A stretch of 64,000 bases of DNA from the NCBI GenBank assembly GCA_949361645.1, contig OX442416.1, positions 10,545,869-10,609,868 of the forward strand, in the 5' to 3' direction. The position numbers and the translations under genes are program-made. Every line of letters begins with the position of its first letter. Positions within the stretch are counted from its first letter, which is position 1. The notes under the pieces were generated by a model. It saw only the letters and a program-made list of their open reading frames with translations, had not been told where the DNA came from and did no database searches. This stretch comes from Spongilla lacustris. Taxonomy: Eukaryota > Porifera > Demospongiae > Spongillida > Spongillidae. Shown piece by piece: positions 1-10,761 of the stretch.

Positions 1-904
1 TGTGGGAGTGGCGTCACATATACTTCCATGGTGGTGGTTCATAGTGCACATGTGCGACTTTATTACAATTAAAAAACATGTAAATTAAAATACAACACAG
101 ACATGATGACAACAAAGTTAGACAAACTTACTGCACAGGGCTACGCCCAATATATGCCCAAATACATACGTACTTACCAACAGCTGCTATCTCTGCAAAG
201 GCCTGAAGAGAGATGTAGCTGGCTGGGTCATGGTTCAGGTGGCCATGGAGCGGACGCCATTTTTGGATCTGAATTCGCTCTAGTGCAGGTGGTGTGTACA
301 ACGGAAGCTACACCAATATTGGAAGAATGGGAGTATGCATGGCGGAGCATATGGCATTGGGAGTACCAATCACAAAAGCCATGTTGACATGTCACCAAAA
401 ATAGAACCTTTGTCCCCAACACAATCTATATTGAGCATGCATGCATGGTGAACATTTTTTTAAGTTATACAAAGCTGGAGACCTACTTGATGCTTTCACT
501 GAAGCCTTCTTAGTCTCAGCATGCTTTGAGTCACCTACATGTGTCTATATGTTATCTCTTGTGTATTAAATACTCTGCAGTCAGCACCCGAAAATACACT
601 GTGCTGGTGGTGAGAGCAGGTGGCAGCATATTATACATACTGGTACTATGCCTTACCCAATGCTCCCGTTGCACTGATCTTTCACAAAACTGTGTAAAAA
701 TCGTTTGGCTTTCTCTTATGAGAATCCCAATGGTACCAGAAAGTCTGTGGCCACTTAGACCTTCGTCTTGAAGTGATTTAAATCATGTCGCTAGTAGTTT
801 TACTTTGCCTATGGTGGTCGGCAACAAATGAATGCTGTTTATTACAATTATTCATTGCCTGTAATGAAGCACTTAATAGAAGAAGTGAATGTGTACATGT
901 ATGT
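1..904. other. No recognisable gene; part duplicated at the window end
   Basis: I see no convincing gene here. An open frame at 103-387 has no family resemblance I can name. From about 400 the sequence matches the last 700 bp of the window: the stretch ending in CTTGATGCTTTCACTGAAG, the CTTACCCAATGCTCCCGTTG segment, and the GATTTAAATCATGTCGCTAG segment occur in the same order at 63.3-64.0 kb. This marks one member of a duplicated block. Confidence 0.5.
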
Positions 905-1255
905 TGTACAGTTCAGTATGATTTTCCACATGTGTGCAAGGGACACACCCCACAAGTGTACAATGGACACACCCCACAGTGCACACCCTTACATATACAC
1001 ACTTCACACTAGGGAATGTGCCCCTTGTACACTTGTGGGGTGTGTTCCTTTTACACCTGTGGGGTGTGTCTTTTTCACACTTGTGGAGTGTGTCTTTTTC
1101 ACACTAGTGAGGTGTTAACTTCTATCCAAGTGGGGTGTGTCCCTCATACAGTTTTGACATGTGTCCCTTATACACTTGTGAGGTGTGTCCCTTCTAGTAT
1201 AGTATCAATTTCATACTGCACTACATTGTGATATTACAGTGCACACCCTTACATA
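905..1255. repeat. Degenerate minisatellite with opposed halves
   Basis: The left half carries units like ACACACCCCACAAGTGTACA. The right half carries the reverse-complement form, ACACTTGTGGGGTGTGTCCC, in 4-6 imperfect copies. The units are relatives of the 33-bp family found throughout the window, so this is a decayed array that meets an inverted partner. The short open frames inside have no coding character. Confidence 0.7.
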
Positions 1256-2150
1256 TACACACCCCTACTACATACCATATCCCCTACCATCATATACCTC
1301 ACCTCCATACCATAATCACTTTTCACCCTCAGAATCATACTCATACAACATACATGTACCAGTAAACACTCCCACAATTTAGTACACACCCTACTTCAAA
1401 CACCAGTGCGCGCACCGTTTTTGGTGCATTACCATCAAGCAAATTGTAGCATGGGGAAATACAAACTGTATATACAGTGTACTCTCAGTCCATATGGGCA
1501 TGGGCACGCCCAGCTTTTCTGGAAGGGGGCGGGGCAGGATAGGGCAACGGGGCGCCTTTTGACAGTCGAGAATACGTTGTCCCCTTTTGGCCATTTCAAC
1601 CAGCAGGATTGGGAGGGAGGGAGTGCTGTCAGCAATGGCCCCCCTGTCCCCCCCCCCCTCCACCCTGGTGATGCCTGTGATGGGTGTACAGCTTTTGGGA
1701 AATACAATACAACTGTTGAAACACAAAATATCCACATTGTCAATTTTTCTACTCCTAAAATAGATTTTTGTAAATTAATTTGGCATTGTGTGTAGCATTT
1801 AGTGTGTATGGTTGGGTGTATATGTATATGTATGGTGTGTGTGTGTGGGTGTGTGTGATAGTGCATGTTCGATAGCCCATAAATCTTGGACTTTCTGCAA
1901 TTATAAATCAAACTTCATATGATGTGTGTGCATTAGTATAGTATCAGTTTTAAATGATCGGGAGAGGGGAGGGGTATCACCCATTCTGCCCTTACATTAG
2001 GACTAGTGCAAATACACCATAAAGAGCAATTTAGCTTGCACACATTCATACACAACTACATGTTGTAATACGTGCACTGCATGTGTGTGGAAAAACTTAT
2101 CTGTACAGCATTGCAGTATAAACACTACATGTAAACTGAATCATATTCAT
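1256..2150. repeat. Dispersed intronic G-rich cassette, copy 0 (partial)
   Basis: A partial copy of a block seen again at about 18.6-19.7, 26.2-26.5, 29.8-30.9 and 36.7-37.8 kb. Shared landmarks, in order, are CAAACTGTATATACAGTGTA, the GGGCAGGATAGGGCAACGGG segment, CCATTTCAACCAGCAGGAT, ATAGCCCATAAATCTTGGAC and CCCTTACATTAGGACTAGTG. This copy lacks the repeated CAATTCAACCAG units seen in the long copies. No gene is evident. Confidence 0.75.
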
Positions 2151-2154
2151 ACCT

Positions 2155-2312
2155 TGTGATTTACACACACACACGAGAATACACACCCCATACCAGTGAA
2201 CAGCCACACCGCACACTAGTGCACACCCTTACATGTACACACCCCACACCAGTGCATACCCTTACATATACATGTACACACCCCACACCAGTGCACACCC
2301 TTATTGTGCATA
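2155..2312. repeat. 33-bp minisatellite, short array
   Basis: About four units of the CACCCCACACCAGTGCACAC family, preceded by a (CA)n stretch and the AAACTGAATCATATTCAT lead-in that precedes several other arrays. The array is interrupted by a TACATATACATGTA variant. Confidence 0.85.
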
Positions 2313-2545
2313 CATTGACTAGCTCACTATGTAAATATTGTGCACCTCCATGTGTGCATAGTACAAGACATGCATGATATTGTCATCAAACATTTTAGCA
2401 GTTGTACATGTGTACATACATTTTGATAAGCAACCAGAAGAAGGATTTGGTTCCTTACCATGAAGGCTAGTCTTACATGTACATTTTGTGTGTAGAATCT
2501 TTGCACCTTTTTGAGAAATACATAAATACATAAATAAATTCACCT
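2306..2545. repeat. Intronic repeat following ankyrin exons (detached copy)
   Basis: This begins GCATACATTGACTAGCTCAC and runs through AGTACAAGACATGCATGATA to AAGCAACCAGAAGAAGGATT. The same segment lies just downstream of the ankyrin exons at 17.7, 24.8, 25.1, 28.8, 31.8, 35.5 and 61.5 kb, and also occurs at 23.2 kb without an exon. Here it carries no exon and is cut off by insertion of the gypsy element. Confidence 0.75.
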
Positions 2546-2780
2546 TGTAATAACTTTCCAAAAAAACTGTTTAATTGCACCTTGCAACCCCTTATATACA
2601 ACACAATACCATTCAAATACAACACATATCAAACACACAACAGAGGCCCAATAGGTATGTAACCTTTGTAACCTCGTGAATCTAAGAGGAAGAACCCAAC
2701 TGAATGGGAACACAGTAATTAGTGAAGTGTCAATAGGGAGGGCAAATGGGATATTTGCTTTTGAACTGGTACATACTACA
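2546..2780 (-). repeat. 3' LTR of the gypsy element
   Basis: 235 bp, bounded by TGTAATAAC on the plus strand at the left and TACTACA at the right. It contains the TATATAAG box on the minus strand (2591-2598). It differs from the 5' LTR by an extra GGCAAATGGG-type 10-mer near 2745-2755. Confidence 0.95.
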
Positions 2781-2784
2781 TACG

Positions 2785-2797
2785 CTCTGCCTTCTTT
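2785..2797 (-). promoter_or_regulatory. Polypurine tract
   Basis: Read on the minus strand this is AAAGAAGGCAGAG, ending four bases from the 3' LTR. The position and purine content fit the plus-strand priming site of an LTR retrotransposon. Confidence 0.7.
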
Positions 2798-2814
2798 AAT
2801 CTTGTCTTCAAGCT

Positions 2815-3453
2815 TTAGTATCTATCCGGTTGCCTTCTTTGTCTTGTAGGATATCGTCTCTGCTCTCCTGGCCGGTCCTCTCCTGGCAGGGCCTCTCCTG
2901 GCAGCTCCTCCCCTGGCAGGTCTGGTGAAGTAATAATGTGCTCAATCTGGGGTGCAGTCCAGACATCAATGGTTGGATGGTCATTTTGTGGTACTTCCTT
3001 GTATTGACGCTGATTTCTGTGCTGCAGTCGGTTTATGTGAACTATCCGGGTTCTTGTACCATCTGTGATCTCCATATTTATTTCGTTCTTGACAGATTTT
3101 ATAATCCACTTGCCTTCCCATTTACTTCCTAGCTTACTAGACTTTGGAATTGACAACCAAACAGGGTCACCTTCTTTAAACGAACGCAGTTTGGCATGAG
3201 AGTCAAAAGCGATTTTCTGAGCAGCTCCAGCCTGTACTGTATTAGCCTCCACAAAGTCCTGTAGTTCTGCAAGCTTTGCTTGCAGATAGCCCTGGTATGA
3301 GTTTGTGTCAAATGCGACAGGAGGCGATAGATCAGTACTTCTTGGCTCTCTTCCAAACATGAGTGCAAATGGTGAGACTCCTGTGTACTGCAGTGCGATA
3401 GGCATAGAGCACCAGTGGTAGATAACGCTCCCATTCATAGTCCTTTTCCACAT
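2815..3453 (-). pseudogene. pol: Gypsy pol, integrase C-terminal part (third frame segment)
   Basis: This open segment (about 212 codons) continues the integrase after a frame break near 3.40 kb. Real similarity starts around SPFALMFGREPRS, the conserved motif at the end of the gypsy integrase core. It then passes through a basic region with EGKWIIKSVKN and VHINRLQH, typical of the C-terminal DNA-binding part. Near the end is a Pro-Gly-Glu repeat (LPGEELPGEALPGEDRPGE) and an Arg-rich tail. The initial residues before this motif are out-of-frame translation. It lies directly upstream of the polypurine tract, as expected for the end of pol. The frame change means no single full-length Pol can be read from this copy. 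Confidence 0.85.
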
Positions 3454-4474
3454 ATGCTTTTAACAGCTGTAGCAATGATCGGTTCACACGTTCAACCATG
3501 CCGTCACACTGTGGGTGGTAAGCTGTGGTACGACGCTTGTTGATTCCAAATGCTTCCAATGTCTGTTGAAAAATGGTACTTTTGAAATTGGTACCTTGAT
3601 CCGAGTGCAGGATATCTGGTATACCATACACTGCAAAAAGACGTACAATCTCAGCTGTGATCCTACTGGCAGTCTGATCAGGAAGTGGAATGGCCTCAAC
3701 CCACTTTGTAAAATAATCTTGTATCACCAGCAAGTATATGTTGTTGTGGACTGACCTCGGAACTTCCAACACATCCACTGCTATCATCTTCCATGGTATG
3801 TTGGTCATCGGAGCGGGGGTTGGGGTTGGAAGTTTCGCTTGTTGACAGGCTACACACTTACTGCAATACTCATTAACTTCTCTTGCCATATTAACCCAAA
3901 ATGCTTCTTGCCTCAATCTTTGTAACGTTTTCTCCATTCCTTGGTGACCTGCCGAAGCAGCATCATGATTCCTCTGTAGTGCTTCCTTGTGAAGACTTTC
4001 TGGAAGCACTGGCACTGAAATAATATCAGAGGCTGGGCTTGGAGCATATCGTCTGCATACTATGCCATCAATCAATCGCAACTGAGACCAGATCTGTCGA
4101 TATCTTCTAAGTACATGCTGTCTCCAGTTTCCAGAATGCGTTGGCATTTTCTTGCTTTGCAATGCTGCATAAAGCAAGCTGATGGTTGGGTCATCTCTCT
4201 GCGCCCTTTGCATATCTTCTAATGGTTGTCCTGCATGGGTAATAGCGGCCAATACACTGCGTCTTGACAAAGCGTCTGCATTTCCATTCTGCAATCCCTT
4301 CTTATATTCAATCTGGAAATCATATTCTTGTATTGCCAATGCCCAACGGCACAGTAACCCTTCCATTTTCTGTGCAGACAACCACTGGAGTGGTGCATGA
4401 TCCGTTGTAATTTTGAAGCAGCGGCCCAACAAGTAATGTCGAAACTGCTTCAGAGCTATACTGCAGCTAGGCAC
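3332..4474 (-). pseudogene. pol: Gypsy pol, RNase H end plus integrase (second frame segment)
   Basis: The segment opens inside RNase H: ALKQFRHYLLG, TTDHAPLQWL and NADALSRR are classic gypsy RNase H end motifs. Integrase follows. Its zinc-binding H-H-C-C module is visible (HKEALQRNH, AGHQG, CSKCVACQQ), and the catalytic triad is present as IAVDVLE, LHSDQGTNF and DGMVERVNR. The segment is out of frame with the preceding reverse transcriptase segment (shift near 4460-4475, compatible with loss of one base) and goes out of frame again near 3.40 kb. Catalytic residues look intact, so the damage is frame breaks rather than erosion. Either very young inactivation or sequencing indels would explain it. 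Confidence 0.9.
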
Positions 4475-6240
4475 TCCTTCTGTATCACACTGTATTGCTG
4501 TTCTGGTTTGTTGAGGCCTCGGCTGGCATATGCAATGACATGACCATCTTGTTCCAGTACTGCCCCAAGTCCAGCAGCACTTGCATCAGCTTGCAAAACA
4601 AAAACACCTGCATCCTGGTCAAACCTAGGGTATGCCAGTACTGGGGCCTGAACCAGATTTTGCTTTAGAGTCTTAAATGCTTCATCACATTCTGTTGTCC
4701 AGTTGAATGGAGTGTCCTTGTGAGTGAGGAAGTGAAGAGGAGCTGCTATAGCTGCAAACGCTTTGACATAACGCCGATAATATGATGCTAGACCCAGGAA
4801 CTGTCGGACAGACAATACATCATGTGGGGTAGGCCATTCTTGCACAGCTTTGACCTTCCCAGGGTCCGGCATCATTCCCGCTCCAGAAAATGTATGCCCC
4901 AAATAGAACACCTTGTCCATTCCTATATGGCACTTTTTACCTCGCAGTGTTAATCCAGCTTCTTGAACTTTTTGGAAGACAATCTTTAAGTGTTCCTTGT
5001 GTTGACTCACATCCTTGGAAAATATGATGACATCATCTATATATGTTTTAGCAAAGCGCAGGCCTCTCATCACTGTATCCATCAGACGTTGAAAGGAGCT
5101 TGGGGCACCTGTCAGGCCGAATGGCATTCGTGTAAACTGGTACAACCCCATTCCAGGTCCTGGACAGAATGCAGTCTTTTCTCTGTCCTTTGCATAGACT
5201 GGGAGCTGCCAGTATCCTGACTGGAGGTCTAATGTTGAGAAGATGGTTGCTCCCGCCATTTGGCCTTGTACCTCATCTGGCAGGGGTAGTGGGTAAGCAT
5301 CCTTTTTCGTTCTTTTATTAAGTTCCCGGTAGTCAACACATAACCGAATGTCTCCAGACTTCTTCTCAACATATACAGCTGGTGCCATCCATGGACTACT
5401 GCTTTCCTCAATTATGCCTTCTTGCAGCATGCTCTTGATTTGCCCTTCCACTTCAGGCCGATACTGTTCAGGAATGCGACGTGGCGGAACTCTGACAGGT
5501 GGACCTGTTGTTGGGATATAGTGATCTGCTTTGTCAGTTTTCCCCGGCAGTGTTCGGAACAAGGTTTTGAACTCATCCACAACAGTCCTTAGCTCAGGCC
5601 TTGGACACTCCGGTAAATCGAAGGAGGCCATCAAGTTTCCAAATTTTGGAACAGCGCATTCCTCTACAACATCTTCATCCTGGCTAACAGCAGCTACTGC
5701 TGAATGAATTTTACTCTTAGCTTTTTGTATGATGGGCAGGAACTTGGATAATTCATCAGGCATCTTGGCTTTTCCTTTGTTGATGTTGTAGACAACCTGC
5801 ATAGAAGTATGGGAGAAGTCCAAAACCAGTCCGTGTTTCTGCATGAAGTCAACCCCCAGGATCACTGCTGTGATCAACTTATCCACTACGATAAAGTTGT
5901 GCACCATTGTTCTGTCACCCACATGAACAGGTGCTGTTACATAATCAACAACCTTAAGCTGTTCTCCAGAAGCTGTCACCAGTTGAATGATAGTCGTGGG
6001 CGTATTTACGCTGACATTTTCTGCCGCTCTTAATGCTGCCTTCCGCACCAATGAGATTGAAGAACCTGAATCCAGCAAAATGTCCACTTTTGCTCTTCCC
6101 AGCTTCCCCGTTATGATAAGAACTTTACTTTCAATGGCTGCTATTGTAACTACCTTATTTACAGCGGGGCCTTCACACGCTATTGGGGACGCCTGTTGCC
6201 CTCTATGGGCGTCCCGTTGTCGTTTCCCTGCTGACGACAA
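4456..6240 (-). CDS. pol: Gypsy pol: protease, reverse transcriptase, start of RNase H
   Basis: A 594-codon open segment. A retroviral-type aspartic protease is marked by LLDSGSSISLV (active-site D57). The reverse transcriptase shows LCVDYRELNKRT (about 300), STLDLQSGYWQ (about 335), TRMPFGLTGAPSSFQ (about 370) and the catalytic YIDD at 400-403. The connection region has FLGLASYYRRYV, and RNase H begins at QADASAAGLGAVL (about 550). The frame is lost soon after KECLAAV. The first residues, before the protease, overlap the end of gag in a different (-1) frame, and a frameshift signal lies in the overlap. So the annotated Met is probably not a real start; translation would come from gag by frameshifting. 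Confidence 0.95.
   Translation of the reverse strand: MSSAGKRQRDAHRGQQASPIACEGPAVNKVVTIAAIESKVLIITGKLGRAKVDILLDSGSSISLVRKAALRAAENVSVNTPTTIIQLVTASGEQLKVVDYVTAPVHVGDRTMVHNFIVVDKLITAVILGVDFMQKHGLVLDFSHTSMQVVYNINKGKAKMPDELSKFLPIIQKAKSKIHSAVAAVSQDEDVVEECAVPKFGNLMASFDLPECPRPELRTVVDEFKTLFRTLPGKTDKADHYIPTTGPPVRVPPRRIPEQYRPEVEGQIKSMLQEGIIEESSSPWMAPAVYVEKKSGDIRLCVDYRELNKRTKKDAYPLPLPDEVQGQMAGATIFSTLDLQSGYWQLPVYAKDREKTAFCPGPGMGLYQFTRMPFGLTGAPSSFQRLMDTVMRGLRFAKTYIDDVIIFSKDVSQHKEHLKIVFQKVQEAGLTLRGKKCHIGMDKVFYLGHTFSGAGMMPDPGKVKAVQEWPTPHDVLSVRQFLGLASYYRRYVKAFAAIAAPLHFLTHKDTPFNWTTECDEAFKTLKQNLVQAPVLAYPRFDQDAGVFVLQADASAAGLGAVLEQDGHVIAYASRGLNKPEQQYSVIQKECLAAV
6186..6228 (-). promoter_or_regulatory. Candidate -1 ribosomal frameshift signal at gag/pol
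   Basis: On the minus strand the heptamer G GGA AAC occupies 6228-6222 and sits exactly in the gag codon phase (Gly-Asn of QQGND). Six bases later GGGACGCC (6215-6208) can pair perfectly with GGCGTCCC (6193-6186), giving an 8-bp, GC-rich stem with a 14-nt loop. A -1 slip at the heptamer leads into the pol frame (AGKRQRD). Heptamer, short spacer and stem are the three standard parts of a -1 frameshift site. The role is inferred, not tested. Confidence 0.8.
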
Positions 6241-6613
6241 TTTCTAGCCATATGCCCCAGTCGGTCACATGAAAAGCATTTCGCATTTCCTTCTCTTCTC
6301 CAGCACTGTCGTTCAACGTGTCCCGATTGTCCGCAACTAAAACACCTGACTTTTCGCTCGTTTCGTGCCGACAACGCCGCGACTTGATCTGTTAACAGTT
6401 CCATTTGGTGAGCGAGTTTCTGCACCTGTGTTTCCTCTCCCTGCCTCTCTTCCATCGCTGCAACAGATCTAGCACTCCCCTCTTCTAGTGTCATCAGTGT
6501 TCTTGCTCGTTCCAACGCCGTATCCAATTCCTTTATGTCACCAGCCGCTCTCAACTGCCTTGATACAACGGTTGGTAGCCCTTCCATAAATTGATGTAGC
6601 AATAGCGGAGACC

Positions 6614-6622
6614 TGGCCGTTG
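6614..6622. repeat. Target-site duplication, left copy (foldback element)
   Basis: TGGCCGTTG here and at 10809-10817, directly flanking the inverted termini. It is nine bases, perfect, and lies within gag. Confidence 0.92.
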
Positions 6623-6669
6623 ACTGCATGGAAGTTGGCACCACATTCCTCAGCACCACATTCCACACA
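6623..6669. repeat. Left terminal inverted repeat of the foldback element
   Basis: It begins ACTGCATGGAAG and contains CACCACATTCC twice. It pairs with 10762-10808 with three mismatches. Confidence 0.9.
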
Positions 6670-6794
6670 AATTATTACCTAAAGCAAGTTAAACGGCGCG
6701 CGCTCGTCAAACCGAACCACAAGTGCATAGCGTAACTCCCGCCCTATACCCTATTCCACACAAATTCGATGCGATGTAATCTTAAATCAAACCA
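6670..6794. other. Subterminal sequence of the foldback element
   Basis: A non-repetitive stretch between the terminus and the left arm, containing a CpG-rich GGCGCGCGCTCGTC motif. The corresponding right-hand part (10650-10761) is only weakly similar. Confidence 0.5.
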
Positions 6795-6961
6795 TACTAT
6801 AAGCTATGTTCTAGTAATCTATGTCACATGCACATCTGTGCATATATCATCCTCTTGACCCAACTCCCTGTGAGGACAGCGGCTATAGGCTATGTCACAC
6901 CTGTGAAAGTGACACAGTTCAACCTTATGACCAAACTAAATGATGTTCTAGGAATCCTGCA

Positions 6962-7441
6962 TCAACCCAACAAAACTCTCCTCACTCCAGTATAATGCCT
7001 CCCTCAACATAACACAGTCCCTGTGTGATTTGATTTTAAAGCAGTCAGCAACCTACCCGTTATCATGTACACTGGCCCAACAAGATGCAAAGAAAACTTC
7101 AAGTGCAGCCCGTCATCTAGCAGAAACAGTAGTTTTCAAGAGACTTGCTTCATTGATCGCGGACAAGCAGGAACAACCGTACAGTAAAACACTATTCTGG
7201 CTTCGCAGCAAAGTGAGCTTCTCCCTACTTAGGTCAGCTATCATGTGCCTCCGTGGTTCGCGCTCTTCTTACCACAGGCCACAGCATCTCTTTGATACAT
7301 CAATTGACCTTGCAATGTCTGACAGCAAGGTCAATCTATCAGCTGTGTAAAGCCCTTTCAACTTGAAACGTCATTAATTTTATTAATCATTTATTGTTTT
7401 CCTTATTTTATTTTATCATTTGTGTTATCATAAAAAAAAAA
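6962..7441 (+). mobile_element. 5'-truncated LINE fragment with poly-A, nested in the left arm
   Basis: This 480-bp insert ends in about ten A residues and is flanked by a 10-bp duplication, GAATCCTGCA (6952-6961 and 7442-7451), which is part of the 153-bp unit. Poly-A plus duplicated target is the signature of target-primed reverse transcription. It carries one open frame, at 7030-7350. Confidence 0.88.
7030..7350 (+). pseudogene. LINE reverse transcriptase C-terminal tail (fragment)
   Basis: A 106-codon open frame just upstream of the LINE 3' end. The block FWLRSKVSFSLLRSAIMCLR followed by GSRSSY resembles the tail that follows the reverse transcriptase domain in LINE-type proteins of cnidarians and sponges. 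This is recognition from memory, not a search. All reverse transcriptase catalytic motifs lie upstream in the missing 5' part, so the fragment cannot be active. The annotated Met is simply the first in the open stretch. Confidence 0.6.
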
Positions 7442-8085
7442 GAATCCTGCACCACAGTAGCATCTCCTGAGGTCTGTGTCACACATCTGTGCATATGTCA
7501 TGGTTGCGACCCACCCCCTATGAAGACCGTGGCTATGTCACACCTGTGAGAGTGACAAAGTGCAACCTTGTGACCAAACTAAGCGATGTTCTGGGAATCC
7601 TGCACCACAATATCTTCTCCTGAGGTCTGTGTCACACATTTGTGCATGTGTCAGAGTTGTGACTCACCGCTTCTGAGAACCGTGGCTATGTCGCACCTGT
7701 GAGAGTGACAAAGTGCAACCTTGACACCAAACTAAGCGATGTTCTGGGAATCCTGCACTACAATACCATCTTCTGAGGTCTGTGTCACACATCTGTGCAT
7801 GTGTCATGGTTGTGACCCACCCTCTCTGAGGACTGTGGCCATGTCACACCTGTGAGTGTGACAGGGTGACCAAACTAAGCGATGTTCTGGGAATCCTGCA
7901 ACACAATAGCATCTCCTGAGGTCTGTGTCACACATTTGTGTATGTGTCATGGTCGTGACCCACCCCCTTTGAGAACCGTGGCTATGTCGCACCTGTGATA
8001 GTGACAAAGTGCAACCTTGTGACCCAACTAAGCAATGTTCTGGGAATCCTGCACCACAATAGCATCTCCTGAGGTCTGTGTTACA

Positions 8086-8675
8086 CATATGTGGATTTTT
8101 TTCAGCATGTGTAAGCTGGGGTCTTTATACACGCATTTCCAGTCAAGTTAACAAGGCGCTTCAAAACACAACATTTACTAGGTGTTGGATGAAACCTGTT
8201 TTGCAGGCTCTTGCTGCAACACCTTTGCATTTTATGCTGAAGGGTAAGCCACACATAAATGCAGATACTGTGCCCACTTGCATATTATAATCATACAACA
8301 GCAATGGATGCACAGAGTTTCACTTCATTTCAGAAGGCATTTGTCAGTCTTATGAATGAACTTGAACCACGTTGTTTTCATCCGTGCTATATGCCACAAT
8401 GTAGCATGTGCTGCAAAAAGAGAAAGCATATTCTCTTAACTGTGGTTTGCAAAATGACTGTGTCGATGGAATAATAGCAGTGCTTGATGTATCCAAGGTT
8501 TTGTTATTTTTAAAGAATTTTGCAGTAATCATAACATTTCCTTGGCTTACAATTATGCACATTCAAGTTCTAAGTAAAGCCATCTCTTAAAGTTATATGC
8601 ACTCCTGGTGAATAATAGTGTTCTTTCATATCAATACATAAAAATGCACCTAATTTTACATTAAATGAGAAGCTA
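8086..8675. other. Middle segment between foldback arms
   Basis: 590 bp of non-repetitive sequence where an autonomous element would carry its genes. Only short open frames occur (up to about 70 codons), none with recognisable motifs. I see no transposase signature. Confidence 0.6.
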
Positions 8676-10650
8676 TTGTGGTGCAGGATTACCAGAACAA
8701 TGCTTAGTTTGGTCACCTTGACACTCTCACGGTGTGACATACCCACGGTCGTCAGAGGGGGTGGGTCACAACCATGACACATGCACAGATGTGACAGAGA
8801 CCTCAGGTGATGCTACTGTGGTGCAGAATTCCCAGAACATCGCTTAGTTAGCTCACAAGGTTACACATGTCACTCTCACAGGTGGGACCAAGCCATGGTC
8901 CTCAGAGGGGGTGGGTCACAACCATGGCACATGGACAGATGTGTGACACAGACCTCAGGTGATGCTACTGTGGTGCAGGATTCCAAGACCATCGCTTAGT
9001 TTGGTCACAAGGTTGCACTTTGTCACTCTCACAGGTGGAACCTAGCCACGGTCCTCAGAGGGGGTGGGTCACAACCATGACACATGTACAAATGTGTGAC
9101 ACGGACCTCAGCAGATGCTATTGTGGTGCAGGATTCCCAGAACATCGCTTAGTTTGGTCATCCTGTTACACTCACAGGTGTGACATGGCCACGGTCCTCA
9201 GAGGGGGTAGGTCACAACCATGGCACATGCACAGATGTGTGACACAGACCTCAGGTGATGCTAGTGTGGTGCAAGATTCCCAGAACATCGCTTAGTTTGG
9301 TCACAAGGTAGCACTTGTCACTGTCACAGGTGGGACCTAGCCACGGTCCTCATTGGGGGCGGGTCACAACCATGGCACATGCACAGATGTGTGACACAGA
9401 CCTCAGGTGATGCTATTGTGGTAAAGGATTCCCAGAACGTTGCTTAGTTTGGTCACAAGGTTACACTTATCACTCTCATAGGTGTGACCTAGCCACGGAC
9501 ATCAGAGGGGACGGGTTACAACCATGGCACATGCACAAATGTGTGACACAGACCTCAGGTGATGCTATTGTGGTGCAAGATTCCCAGAACATCGCTTGGT
9601 TTGGTCACAAGGTTGCGCTTGTCACTCTCACAGGTGGGACCTAGCCACGGTCCTCAGTGGGGGCGGGTCACAACCATGGCACATGCACAGATGTGTGATA
9701 CAGACCTCAGGTGATGCTAATGTGGTGCAGGATTCCCAGAACATCGCTTAGTTTGGTCACAAGGTTTCACTTGTCACTCTCATAGGTGGGACCTAGCCAC
9801 GGTCCTCAGAGGGGGCGGGTCACAACCATGGCACATGCACAGATGTGTGACACAGACCTCAGGTGATGCTACTGTGGTGAAGGATTCCCAGAACATCGCT
9901 TAGTTTGGTCACAAGGTTTCACTTGTCACTCTCATAGGTGGGACCTAGCCACGGTCCTCAGAGGGGGCGGGTCACAACCATGGCACATGCACAGATGTGT
10001 GACACAGACCTCAGGTGATGCTATTGTGGTGCAAGATTCCCAGAACATCGCTTAGTTTGGTCACAAGGTTACGCTTGTCACTCTCATAGATGGGACCTAG
10101 CCACGGTCCTCAGAGGGGGCGGGTCACAACCATGGCACATGCACAGATGTGTGACACAGACCTCAGGTGATGCTAGTGTGGTGCAGGATTCCCAGAACAT
10201 CGCTTAGTTTGGTCACAAGGTTACACTTGTCACTCTCACAGGTGGGTCCTAGCCACGGTCCTCAGAGGGGGTGGGTTACAGCCATGGCACATGCACAGAT
10301 GTGTGACACAGACCTCAGGTGATGCTACTGTGGTTGCAAGATTCCCTGAACATCGCTTCGTTTGGTCACAAGGTTACACTTGTCACTCTCATAGGTGGGA
10401 CCTAGCCACGGTCCTCAGTGGGGGCAGGTCACAACCATGGCACATGCACAGATGTGTGATACATACCTCAGGTGATGCTATTGTGGTGCAGAATTCCCAG
10501 AACATCGCTTGGTTTGGTCACAAGGTTACACTTGTCACTCTCACAGGTGGGACCTAGCCACGGTCCTCAGTGGGGGCGGGTCAAGACTATGGCACATGTG
10601 ACACAGACCTATGGAGATGCTATTGCGGCGCAGGATTACTAGAATATCGC
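8676..10650. repeat. Right arm: about 14 tandem repeats of 153 bp, inverted
   Basis: The unit reads GTGGTGCAGGATTCCCAGAA, CATCGCTTAGTTTGGTCACA, CCACGGTCCTCAGAGGGGG, ACACAGACCTCAGGTGATGC. Starts near 8679, 8818, 8970, 9123, 9266, 9418, 9571, 9725, 9878, 10030, 10183, 10331, 10487 and 10625 give a period of about 153 bp. It is the reverse complement of the left arm. Short frames inside (for example 9020-9295) are products of the repeat. Confidence 0.92.
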
Positions 10651-10761
10651 TTATTTGGTTCAGGATAGAAGACCGATTACTAGACCATCGCATCGTTCAA
10701 ATGAGATCAATAAATGATATTCATTGCGATCCGAGCCGCACGGGATGTTTTTGCGATAATT

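Larger units (their letters stand above)
6180..6622 (-). pseudogene. gag: Gypsy gag, 3' part with two CCHC zinc knuckles
   Basis: This is the C-terminal half of Gag. It has a capsid-like helical segment (LHQFMEGLPTVVSRQLRAA), a Glu-rich linker with coiled-coil character, then two nucleocapsid knuckles, CFSCGQSGHVERQC and CFSCDRLGHMARNC, both with complete CX2CX4HX4C spacing. It ends at 6180 inside the frameshift overlap with pol. The open frame continues to 6668, but bases beyond 6622 belong to the inserted foldback element. The frame agrees with the 5' gag part at 10809-11172 once insert and target duplication are discounted (4195 bp, a one-base remainder matching the observed phase change). 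Confidence 0.92.
6795..8085. repeat. Left arm: 153-bp tandem repeats
   Basis: The unit reads GGAATCCTGCACCACAATAG, TCTGTGTCACACATCTGTGC, GTGAGAGTGACAAAGTGCAA, CCAAACTAAGCGATGTTCTG. Successive GAATCC landmarks at 7442, 7595, 7748, 7891 and 8044 give a 153-bp period, with one unit shortened by 10 bp. The first unit is interrupted by a LINE insertion at 6962-7441. It is inverted relative to the right arm. Confidence 0.9.

Noticed and set aside
8078..8590. Small frames in the foldback middle as transposase
   Set aside because: All are under about 75 codons and show no catalytic motif.
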